Shown here: positions 1 through 7,159 of the stretch, in pieces
How the letters are laid out: the number at the start of each line of letters is the position of its first letter
How positions within the stretch are numbered: the stretch's first letter is position 1
Assembly: GCA_003661015.1 (NCBI GenBank)
Contig: QMVI01000041.1
Location: forward strand, 1-7,986
Length of the DNA: 7,986 nt
Direction: 5' to 3'
Origin: Methanosarcinales archaeon
GTDB taxonomy: Archaea > Halobacteriota > Methanosarcinia > DSM-18856 > Methermicoccaceae
Notes under the pieces: model-generated
What the model saw: only the letters and a program-made list of their open reading frames with translations
Database searches by the model: none
Told to the model about the DNA's origin: nothing
Made by a program: the position numbers and the translations under genes

Positions 1-744
1 GAGATTGCCGCACATCAGCCAAACATAAAACAGAAAAAGATTGCTGAAAAGATAGGTGTTACACCACAAGCAGTATCAGAATACATAAAAGAACTCATAG
101 AAGAGGGGCTCGTTCATAGCGATGGCAGAGTTAGTTATACTGTTACAAGTCGTGGAATAGAGTGGATACAGGAAACCGCATTCGAACTCAAAAGATATGC
201 TGAATATGTTGTTGAAGATGTAATAAGTCATGTTGCAGTTTGGACTGCAATAGCAGACAAGGATGTTGATGGAGAAGAGAAAGTGTCTGTATACATGAGA
301 GATGGTCTCCTGTGGGCTGGTGAATACGACCCAAATTTACCTGCATCTGGGATTACCATCTTTCCAGCAAGCAAAGGTGAGGATGTGGGCATCAAAGATT
401 TGAAAGGTATGATAGAACTCACCATAAAACCTGTGAAGATTGGTAGAGTGCCAAGAGTTGAGCACGGTGGCTCACGAAGAGTCGATATCGAAAAGGTCAG
501 AAAGATAATAGAGGAATGTGATTATACGTGTGCGATTGGAGTGGAGTCTCTTATTGCGCTTAGAAAAGCAGGTGTTGAAGCTGATGTAATGTTTGGTGCA
601 AGTGGGAGTGTTGTTGAAGCTGCACAGCATGGTCTGTCGGTATTTGTGTTGTGCCTGAACGACGAAGTACCACATCTACTGAGGAGGCTTGAGAACGAAG
701 GTACAAGATACGAGACTGTGGAAATTTTGAAAGAGAAAGAGTAA
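1..744 (+). CDS. Winged-helix transcriptional regulator, COG1497-like (5' partial)
   Basis: The reading frame is open from base 1 to the TAA at 742-744, giving 247 visible residues with the N-terminus outside the window. Residues about 8-60 look like a winged helix-turn-helix of the MarR/ArsR kind: a helix containing KIAEKIGVTPQAVSEYIKEL, then EEGLV and a short wing (GRVSYTVTSRG). A longer C-terminal region follows that is not a standard MarR dimer domain; it contains EHGGSRRVD and a late alpha/beta segment (AIGVESLIALRKAG, then MFGASGSVVEAA). This arrangement resembles archaeal predicted regulators of COG1497, recalled from family knowledge and not searched. The ligand and target genes are unknown. 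The HTH implies DNA binding in the cytoplasm. The gene ends just before the leuA promoter, so it may be transcribed separately from leuA. There are no in-frame TAG codons in the visible part. Confidence 0.75.
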   Translation, partial: EIAAHQPNIKQKKIAEKIGVTPQAVSEYIKELIEEGLVHSDGRVSYTVTSRGIEWIQETAFELKRYAEYVVEDVISHVAVWTAIADKDVDGEEKVSVYMRDGLLWAGEYDPNLPASGITIFPASKGEDVGIKDLKGMIELTIKPVKIGRVPRVEHGGSRRVDIEKVRKIIEECDYTCAIGVESLIALRKAGVEADVMFGASGSVVEAAQHGLSVFVLCLNDEVPHLLRRLENEGTRYETVEILKEKE

Positions 745-745
745 G

Positions 746-752
746 TATATAT
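746..752 (+). promoter_or_regulatory. Putative TATA box for leuA
   Basis: TATATAT lies directly after the TAA of the regulator gene. Archaeal transcription usually starts about 25-27 bases downstream of the TATA centre, which predicts a start near 776. That is next to ATG 778 (a leaderless start). A GGTG at 757-760 also sits five bases before another in-frame ATG at 766. Position is the only evidence, and no BRE was clearly recognised. Confidence 0.4.
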
Positions 753-777
753 CTATGGTGTTGATATGATTATACTC

Positions 778-2314
778 ATGAACGGAAAAGCGGGGGATCG
801 TCTTTTACGTACAACGTGAGCTTGTTGGAAGAAAGGTAAGTGTTTTTGACACAACATTGAGAGATGGTGAACAGACTCCGGGAGTCTCTTTGACTATTGG
901 AGAGAAGTTCATGATCGCTAACCAACTTGAAAAGCTTGGAGTCGATGTAATAGAAGCAGGCTTCCCGATAGCTTCCAAGGGAGAGAGACAAGCTGTCAAG
1001 AAGATTGCGAATGCGGGGTTTAATTCGAAGATATGCGGACTTGCAAGAGTAGTGAAGGAAGACATAGATGCGTGCATAGATGCAGAAGTGGATATGGTGC
1101 ATGTTTTCGTCTCCACCTCGGACATACAACGAGAACACACAATAAAGAAGTCAAGGGAAGAGGTCATTGAAATTGCAGTAGATGCAGTCGAATATGTGAA
1201 AGAATATGGTGTTGAATGTATGTTCTCTGCAATGGATGCAACACGCACAGACATCGACTATCTCATTCACGTATACAAATCTGTTGAGTCTGCAGGAGCA
1301 GACATAATAAACGTTCCAGATACGGTCGGAGTGATGGTACCTTCGAGGATGTACAAACTTATACAGGAGATAGTCAAAAATGTCAACGTACCCGTGGATG
1401 TACACTGTCACAACGACTTTGGCCTTGCAGTTGCTAACACACTCGCAGCATTTGAAGCTGGAGCCTCTGAAGTTCAGGTGACCATAAACGGGCTCGGTGA
1501 AAGAGGCGGAAATGCAGACCTGTCAGAAACTGTAATGTCACTACATTGTCTTTACGGTGCTCGAACCAATATAAACACACGACTCATTGTAGAGAGTGCC
1601 AAACTCGTTTCAAGACTAACAGGTATACCGATAATACCCACAAAACCAGTTGTTGGAGAGAATGCGTTTGCACATGAGTCTGGCATACATACTCAGGGTG
1701 TACTGATACGTTCGGACACATTCGAACCAGGTGTAATGACGCCAGAAATAGTGGGACACAAACGCAGAATAGTGATAGGAAAACATGCTGGAAGGCATGC
1801 TGTAAGAGAGACACTAAAAAAGGCTGGGTATTATCCAGACGATGAGCAACTGACTGCCATAATGGAAAGAATAAAAGAATTGGGTGATAAGGGCAAGAGA
1901 GTTACAGATACAGACCTTTTTGCAATAGCAGAAGATGTTCTCGGAAGAGGAAGAGAAAAGGAACACCCGATAGAACTTGACGAAGTTACCGTGATGACAG
2001 GCAATAAAATAACTCCAACGGCAGTCGTCAAGGCAAACATAAGAGGGAAAAAGAAAACAAGAGCCGAAACTGGTGTTGGACCAGTTGATGCTGCTGTGAA
2101 TGCTGTAAAAGAGCTTATCGGAGACGAGTATAGAATTGAACTTCATGATTTCAGAATAGAAGCGATTACTGGTGGTTCTGATGCTCTTGCAGACGTTGTT
2201 ATAGGTGTTGAAGATGAAAAAGGTAGAATTGTGAGTGCAAGAGCTGCAAAAGAAGATATAGTAATGGCATCTGTGGAAGCTTTGATAAACGCCCTGAACA
2301 GACTCATGAAATGA
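778..2314 (+). CDS. leuA: 2-isopropylmalate synthase / citramalate synthase family
   Basis: This enzyme condenses acetyl-CoA with 2-oxoisovalerate to give 2-isopropylmalate, the first committed step of leucine synthesis. The catalytic TIM barrel begins with VFDTTLRDGEQTPGVSL from about base 842 (Arg, Asp and Gln of LRDGEQ are active-site residues). It carries the metal-binding HCHNDFG at 1403-1423, then NGLGERGGNADL and FAHESGIHTQG. The C-terminal LeuA dimer/allosteric domain (from about 1990, TVMTGNKITPTAVV) excludes the shorter AksA-type homocitrate synthases. EAGFPIASKGE and CGLARV favour LeuA over citramalate synthase, but CimA cannot be excluded. The stop is TGA 2312-2314. The start is unresolved: the barrel frame has a TGA at 779-781 and no ATG or GTG before a TTG at 857, which would cut off the first beta strand. 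The well-placed ATGs (766, 778) lie in another frame and join this one only if one G of the run 792-796 is removed. The coordinates assume that correction. Confidence 0.85.
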
Positions 2315-2321
2315 ATCAGAA

Positions 2322-3155
2322 TCACAGCCTACGCAAGACAAGGTAAGTCATGAGTATTGCAACAACTGATAGCGCCCCTTCTATTGGGAGTGCTGATTTC
2401 TTATTTTCTGTTTCACTTTCACTCTCTGCTTTCCCTCCCTCAGCTATTTGAGAGGTATTATTCATATTTGTTTCATTTACATAAGCTTCTGTGAGATTGG
2501 CTGTCTCCACGGTGATGTTTGTCTGATTTGTTTCCACTACTATCTCTTCTTTCTTTTGTTCTGACTTTTGTTCTTCTGACCCAAACAAAGTCTCAACACT
2601 TTCGAGAGTTACTGTCCTAGTCATACCACCAACTCTCAGCTCAAATGTTCCTGGAGGTATCGGCTTCGTATTATATGAGTAGGTGAAATATCCTGATGAA
2701 TCTGCTTCCAACGATGTCCATGCTGTGATTGTTAAGTCTGAATACGATGCCCCTTCAACTGCATCGCCCTTTATCCTTACATCGTATGTACCCGGAGGTA
2801 CATGACTCTGTGAAACGGTTGCTGTTCCACCACTACCCTCCGAACTCTTTGTAAGCCATATCAAGATTTTTACTGATACATCGAGTTTTTCACAGTTGGT
2901 GGCAGAGACTGTAAAACGGTTGTTAGAGGTGGGTATATTCACATCATAAAGATAGTACTCGAATTCACCTCTCTCCACCGGCACTCTTAATTTAAATATG
3001 ACTGTTATGGGTACATCTTCATTCGGGTCAGCATACCCTTCTATCACAACCGTATCTCCTTGGTGGGGATGTGATGGATGGATATCAAATGTATTTACAG
3101 AGGCACTTGCAGGGATTGCAAGCATCAGTATGATAAATACAAGATATCTCACCAT
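2322..3155 (-). CDS. Secreted, membrane-anchored surface protein with glycosylation-rich stalk
   Basis: The protein is 277 aa. Residues 1-19 form a signal peptide (Arg3, a hydrophobic LVFIILMLAI core, then an ASAS cleavage region). Residues about 25-185 are beta-rich, Ig-like extracellular sequence with an internal repeat: VPPGTYDVRIKG near 119-130 and IPPGTFELRVGG near 166-177. A low-complexity Glu/Lys/Ser/Thr/Asn stalk at about 190-253 holds six N-X-S/T sequons (N210, N213, N220, N227, N232, N233). The C-terminus, ALPIEGALSVVAILMTYLVL plus RRL, is a single hydrophobic segment with a basic end, like archaeal PGF-CTERM or related sorting tails but without a clear PGF. A role as a cell-surface or S-layer-associated protein is inferred; ligand and function are unknown. 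It is transcribed away from glmU and converges on leuA with a 7-base gap. The stop is TGA. Confidence 0.8.
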   Translation of the reverse strand: MVRYLVFIILMLAIPASASVNTFDIHPSHPHQGDTVVIEGYADPNEDVPITVIFKLRVPVERGEFEYYLYDVNIPTSNNRFTVSATNCEKLDVSVKILIWLTKSSEGSGGTATVSQSHVPPGTYDVRIKGDAVEGASYSDLTITAWTSLEADSSGYFTYSYNTKPIPPGTFELRVGGMTRTVTLESVETLFGSEEQKSEQKKEEIVVETNQTNITVETANLTEAYVNETNMNNTSQIAEGGKAESESETENKKSALPIEGALSVVAILMTYLVLRRL

Positions 3156-3180
3156 GGGGACATCATATCTTCCTTAACCA

Positions 3181-3188
3181 ATATATAT
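3181..3188. promoter_or_regulatory. Palindromic TATA box shared by divergent genes
   Basis: ATATATAT is identical on both strands and lies in the 56-base spacer between the surface-protein start (3155, minus) and the nucleotidyltransferase start (3212, plus). Its centre is about 29 bases from the minus start codon and about 27 from the plus start codon. That is the spacing expected between an archaeal TATA centre and a transcription start, so both messages could be leaderless or nearly so. Neither start has a convincing Shine-Dalgarno sequence, which agrees. Whether it works in both directions is inference. Confidence 0.5.
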
Positions 3189-3211
3189 GATGTGGTTTTT
3201 AACACAGATAC

Positions 3212-4420
3212 ATGAAAGCTGTTGTGCTTGCTGCAGGAGAGGGGGCAAGGTGCAGACCTCTAACATTCACACGCTCAAAGGTGATGTTGCCCATTGCAAA
3301 CAAACCCATTCTTGAATATGTTGTTGATGCTCTTTCTTCGTGTGGGATAAACGAAATTGTGATGGTGGTTGGATACAAAAAAGAGCTGATAATGGATTAC
3401 TTCCGAGATGGTGTTGATTTCGATGTCTCGATAACGTATGAGGAGCAGAAAGCAATTCTTGGAACAGCCCATGCATTGAATGTGGCGAGGCAGAATATTG
3501 AAGATGGCGAGTCGTTTTTGGTTATCAATGGAGACACCATCATAAATGCTGAGACAGTGATGGAGTTATTGCAGACAGAAACTCCATCAATTCTTGGTGT
3601 TTTGAGTGAATTACCAAGTCAGTATGGGGTCATAATAGAAGAGAATGGTAAATTGAAGAGCATTATTGAAAAACCTAAGGAAGAAATTAGTTATTTGGTA
3701 AACAGTGGCATATACTTATTTGATAGCTCTGTTTTTGATTATGTAAACAAACTTCTCATATCGGATCAGACTGAATATTCTTTAACAGATGTTATTCAAC
3801 TCATGATTGAGGATGATGTCGAAATAGGTGTGATGAAGTCAAATGCTCTCTGGCTCGATGTTGTTTATCCATGGGATGTACTCACAATTACACAACTACT
3901 CCTGAAAGAGGTAAAAACCAGTTTGAAGGGAAAAGTCGAAGAGGGTGCAAGGATTATAGGAAATGTCGTGCTGGGAGAAGGTTCAATCGTAAGGAGTGGA
4001 TGCTATATCGTTGGTCCCACCGTTATAGGAAGAAACTGTGAGATAGGTGCAAATACAACAATACTGCCCTCAACAACAATCGGCGATAACACAACTATCT
4101 CTACCAACTCACACATTGAGAATTCTGTGTTGTTTGGTCATTCATTTGTGCAATCTGGTGCATTCATCTCAAACTCAATCATTGCCTCGTCTCTCGTTTC
4201 TGGCTCACACCTTTCAACAGAGGTTGCTGATAAACCGAGAGTTGAGGTCGAAGATGACGTCATGAGATGTCCAAAAAAGCTTGGAGCCATAGTAGGAGAT
4301 GACTGTTCTCTGGGGAGTGGTGTGATACTTACGTCTGGAAGTGTGATTGGGGGTGAATGTGTTGTGAGTTCTGGCAAGATTATAAGAGGATATCTTCCTC
4401 TTGGCTCGAAGGTGGTGTGA
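3212..4420 (+). CDS. glmU: Bifunctional sugar-1-phosphate nucleotidyltransferase, GlmU-like
   Basis: The protein is 402 aa. The N-terminal half is a nucleotidyltransferase Rossmann domain: MKAVVLAAGEGARCRPLT (signature GxGxRxRPLT at residues 9-18, with Ala where Thr is usual and Cys where Met is usual), then K23 and P27, GTAHAL, and INGDT with the metal-binding Asp. From about residue 240 to the end it has hexapeptide repeats of a left-handed beta helix (VVLGEGSIV, TVIGRNCEIGANTTI, TTIGDNTTI, AIVGDDCSLGSGVIL). This two-domain layout matches archaeal enzymes that make UDP-GlcNAc or other NDP-sugars, with uridylyl/thymidylyltransferase activity and often amino-sugar N-acetyltransferase activity. 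Immediate linkage to glmS supports UDP-GlcNAc synthesis, though a dTDP- or UDP-glucose enzyme is possible. The start is the first ATG, 27 bases after a TATA box centre. The stop TGA lies 2 bases before the glmS start, and no TAG occurs in frame. Confidence 0.85.
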   Translation: MKAVVLAAGEGARCRPLTFTRSKVMLPIANKPILEYVVDALSSCGINEIVMVVGYKKELIMDYFRDGVDFDVSITYEEQKAILGTAHALNVARQNIEDGESFLVINGDTIINAETVMELLQTETPSILGVLSELPSQYGVIIEENGKLKSIIEKPKEEISYLVNSGIYLFDSSVFDYVNKLLISDQTEYSLTDVIQLMIEDDVEIGVMKSNALWLDVVYPWDVLTITQLLLKEVKTSLKGKVEEGARIIGNVVLGEGSIVRSGCYIVGPTVIGRNCEIGANTTILPSTTIGDNTTISTNSHIENSVLFGHSFVQSGAFISNSIIASSLVSGSHLSTEVADKPRVEVEDDVMRCPKKLGAIVGDDCSLGSGVILTSGSVIGGECVVSSGKIIRGYLPLGSKVV

Positions 4421-4422
4421 AG

Positions 4423-6234
4423 TTGTGTGGGATTGTTGGCTATATTGGACACAAAAATGCAACTGACGTACTGATTAACTCCCTCCTCAGATTAGAATAC
4501 AGGGGATACGACTCATCTGGTATTGGTGTGATAACTGACCATGAAATCATCGTAAAGAAAACTGACAAAGACATCGCGCATCTTAGAGAGCTTTGTAGAA
4601 ACCTGAAAGGAAAAGTAGGTGTAGGGCACACACGATGGGCTACACATGGAAAGCCATCTGTCATAAATGCCCATCCCCATGTATCGGATGGTGTTGCTGT
4701 TGTTCATAATGGCATTATAGAGAACTATCTTTTCCTCAAACAAACCCTTATGAGCCAAGGCTATCAGTTTATCAGTGATACAGATACAGAAGTAATAGCC
4801 CATCTGATTCATCACAATATCCAAAAGGGTTCCAATTTTTTCAATGCTGTTCTTAAAAGCATAAAATCACTTCAAGGTTCATTTGCACTGGCGATTATTT
4901 ATGAAAATGAACCTGACAAAATCGTGGCTGTCAGGAAGGATAGTCCGCTTGTTATAGGTGTGGGAGAGAAAGAAATGTTCATCTCATCAGACATTCCTGC
5001 AATTCTTCCCTATACGAAAAAAGTAATTCAAATGATGAATGATGAAGTTGCAATTGTGAAGTCTGATGATGTTTCGTTTTTTGACATTTCAGGAAATACT
5101 ATTGTCAAAACACCCACAACAGTGGAATGGGATATAGAAGCTGCTGAAAAGGCAGGATATGAACATTTCATGCTCAGAGAGATTCATGAGCAATCGACTG
5201 TTGTTGAGGAGACATACAGGGGAAGATTATATGAGCTTGAAGGTGTGAAGCTCGAGGAGATTGCATTGGATGAAATCATAGATGACATCAAAAAGATCGT
5301 CATAATTGGATGTGGCACATCATACCATGCGGGCCTTCTTGGAAAATACATCTTTGAGAGACTCTGCCTTCTCCATACGGATGTGTGGTATGCATCAGAA
5401 TTCAGATATGCTCCCGTTCTTGTGGATAAAAACACTCTCTCAATCGCAATTACACAATCTGGCGAAACAGCGGACACGAAAGAGGCAATAAAAAACATAA
5501 AAGCCCATGGATTTCCAACACTTGCAATCACAAACGTAGTTGGTAGCTCGATCACGCATGAGGTTGACTACGTCTTTTATACACGTGCCGGTCCGGAAGT
5601 TGGTGTTGCAGCCACAAAGACCTTCACAGCCCAAGTTATTGCTCTTCTACTCCTCGCAATATACTTTGGAGCAAAAAGGAACACAATCTCACAAAATAAA
5701 GTCATAGAGTATGTGAGAGAGATAAAAAGACTGCCATCGCTTATAAGAAAGGTACTTGAGTAGGAGGATAACATAAAGAGGATAGCAAAGAAGATTGCAT
5801 ACCATAATGACGTCTTCTTTATAGGCAGGAATATCAATTACCCGGTTGCCCTTGAAGGAGCATTAAAACTCAAAGAGATATCTTATATCCATGCAGAAGG
5901 TTATCCTGCGGGTGAACTGAAGCATGGCCCTCTTGCTCTCATAACACCAGATGTGCCTGTTGTTGCCCTTGTCTCAAGAGACCATGTATATGAGAAGATG
6001 CTGTCAAACATCAAGGAAGTGAAAGCAAGGGGGGCTTATGTAATAGCCATAGGGGAGGATGATATGGTGGAGATGTTTGTTGATGAGTTCATGAAGATAC
6101 CATCAACATCCCCTCTATTTTCACCAATACTGTCCAACATCGTACTTCAACTCCTTGCCTATCACACCGCAAAGATTCTTGATAGGGAGATAGACAAACC
6201 AAGAAACCTTGCAAAGAGCGTTACAGTTGAGTGA
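4423..6234 (+). CDS. glmS: Glucosamine-6-phosphate synthase with in-frame TAG at codon 447
   Basis: GlmS (glutamine--fructose-6-phosphate aminotransferase, isomerizing) makes glucosamine-6-phosphate from fructose-6-phosphate and glutamine. The start is TTG 4423, because it puts the catalytic N-terminal Cys directly after Met (MCGIVGYIG) and is preceded by GGTGGTG at 4411-4417. The glutaminase domain has YRGYDSSG, TRWATHG, AHPH, NGIIEN and SDTDTEV; a variant of the FML(K)EIHEQ motif (MLREIHEQ) precedes the first SIS domain (IGCGTSYHAG, QSGETADT, EVGVAATKTF). The second SIS domain (GRNINYPVALEGALKLKEIS, then GELKHGPLAL) carries the isomerase residues K482, E485 and H501, and the protein ends with the family tail KPRNLAKSVTVE. 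A TAG at 5761-5763 falls in the linker between the SIS domains in unbroken frame. Read through it, the protein is 603 aa, the normal family length (608 in E. coli). Stopping there would remove the isomerase residues. It is the middle gene of the operon. Confidence 0.92.
5761..5763 (+). other. In-frame TAG read as sense codon in glmS (likely pyrrolysine)
   Basis: The TAG is flanked by KVLE before and EDNIKRIAKK after, in the charged helical linker between SIS domains 1 and 2. The reading frame and family homology are continuous across it, with no ATG, GTG or TTG that would restart translation before the conserved second SIS domain. The site is a variable, solvent-exposed position in the family, where an extra charged or polar residue such as pyrrolysine would be tolerated. 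Confidence 0.85.
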
Positions 6235-6244
6235 GGTGATGCGT

Positions 6245-7159
6245 ATGAAATCAAAAGTATCTATAGTTGGTGCAGGTATGGTTGGAAGTACCGTTGCCCA
6301 GCGACTTGCCGAGATGGAGATTTGTGATATAGTTATGGTCGATATCGTTGAAGGGATGCCACAGGGCAAAGCTCTTGACCTCTTGGAAGCCTCGCCACTT
6401 GTAGGGTATGATGTTGATATTGTGGGAACAAATGAATATGAGATGATAGAGGACTCTGATATCGTTGTTGTATGCGCTGGTGTTCCAAGAAAGCCGGGTA
6501 TGTCAAGAGAGGATTTAGTCTCAATAAATGCATCAATCATGGAAAGCATATGTAATGATGTGAAAAAGTATGCAAATGATTCGATAGTGATTGTAGTAAC
6601 AAATCCGCTTGATGCAATGGTGTATGTGGCAAACAAAAACCTCGGTTTTGAGAGGGAGAGAATTATTGGAATGGGAGGACTTCTCGATTCCTCAAGATTC
6701 GCTTACTTCGTTGCTTCTGAATTAAAATGTTCTATAAGGGATGTACAAGCTCTTGTGTTAGGGGGGCATGGTACTCACATGTTACCCCTACCCCGTTATA
6801 CCACGGTCAAAGGGGTATGTATAGAGAAATTATTACCTCCCGCCATCATAAAAACTCTTGTTGAGAGAACAATAAATGCAGGTGCTGAAATTGTCTCGCT
6901 TTTAAAGAGCGGTAGTGCATTCTATGCACCATCTGCAGCAGTTGCATAGATGATTAACTCGATTATCATGGACAGAAGACTGCTCATCCCGTCTTCTATT
7001 TTACTCAAAGGAGAGTACGGAATTGATGACTCTTGTACCGGCGTTCCAGTTATTCTTGGAAAGAATGGTGTGGAAGAGGTCATCAAACTTGAACTCAACG
7101 AAGATGAGATGGAAATTATGAAGATGGCTGCAGAGGATGTTATTTCACTCGTCTCTTGA
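6245..7159 (+). CDS. mdh: Malate dehydrogenase (LDH-like, NAD type) with in-frame TAG at codon 235
   Basis: The enzyme interconverts malate and oxaloacetate. The Rossmann fold starts with VSIVGAGMVGS (residues 5-15), and Asp33 at the end of the second strand (VMVD) suggests NAD over NADP. The substrate loop PRKPGMSR (R82, R88) is the malate type. The catalytic pair is D148 with R151 (LLDSSRF) and H175 (GGHG). GGHGTHMLPL differs from the common GGHGDxMVPL. A TAG at 6947-6949 interrupts the conserved helix YAPSAAVA-x-MINSI, and the frame then continues through RRLLIPSS, KGEYGI and GVPVILGKNGVEEVI to TGA. The restored length is 304 aa, typical of archaeal MDH. The start is ATG 6245, six bases after GGTG (6235-6238); ATG 6239, two codons upstream, abuts that site and is less likely. 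The gene lies 10 bases after glmS and is the last of the operon. Confidence 0.9.
6947..6949 (+). other. In-frame TAG read as sense codon in mdh (likely pyrrolysine)
   Basis: The codon replaces the residue, commonly Glu or another polar residue, that follows the SAFYAPSAAVA helix segment in LDH-like malate dehydrogenases. The next codon is ATG, but starting there would give only the last 69 residues, which lack the coenzyme site and all catalytic residues. Stopping at the TAG would remove the C-terminal strands and last helix. A single readthrough polypeptide is the simplest reading. Confidence 0.85.

Noticed and set aside
2397..2580. Pyrimidine-rich plus strand as a leuA transcription terminator
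   Set aside because: The T/C-rich sequence is explained by the opposite strand coding for the Glu/Lys/Ser/Asn-rich stalk. A terminator role cannot be told apart from that.
5761..5780. Termination at TAG and re-initiation, with AGGAGGA overlapping the TAG as a ribosome binding site
   Set aside because: There is no ATG, GTG or TTG at a useful distance downstream (only an ATA). A detached second SIS domain would also be an unusual split of GlmS.
5953..6234. Separate 93-residue ORF
   Set aside because: It is the in-frame C-terminal part of the second SIS domain of GlmS. Its apparent start is an internal GTG codon.
6951..6970. Possible hairpin after the mdh TAG as a pyrrolysine insertion element
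   Set aside because: Only a five-base stem (ATGAT/ATCAT) with mismatches is possible. Nothing similar follows the other TAG codons, so it is not supported.
6950..7159. Separate 69-residue gene beginning at the ATG after the mdh TAG
   Set aside because: Its sequence is the C-terminal portion of MDH in the same frame and has no independent ribosome binding site.
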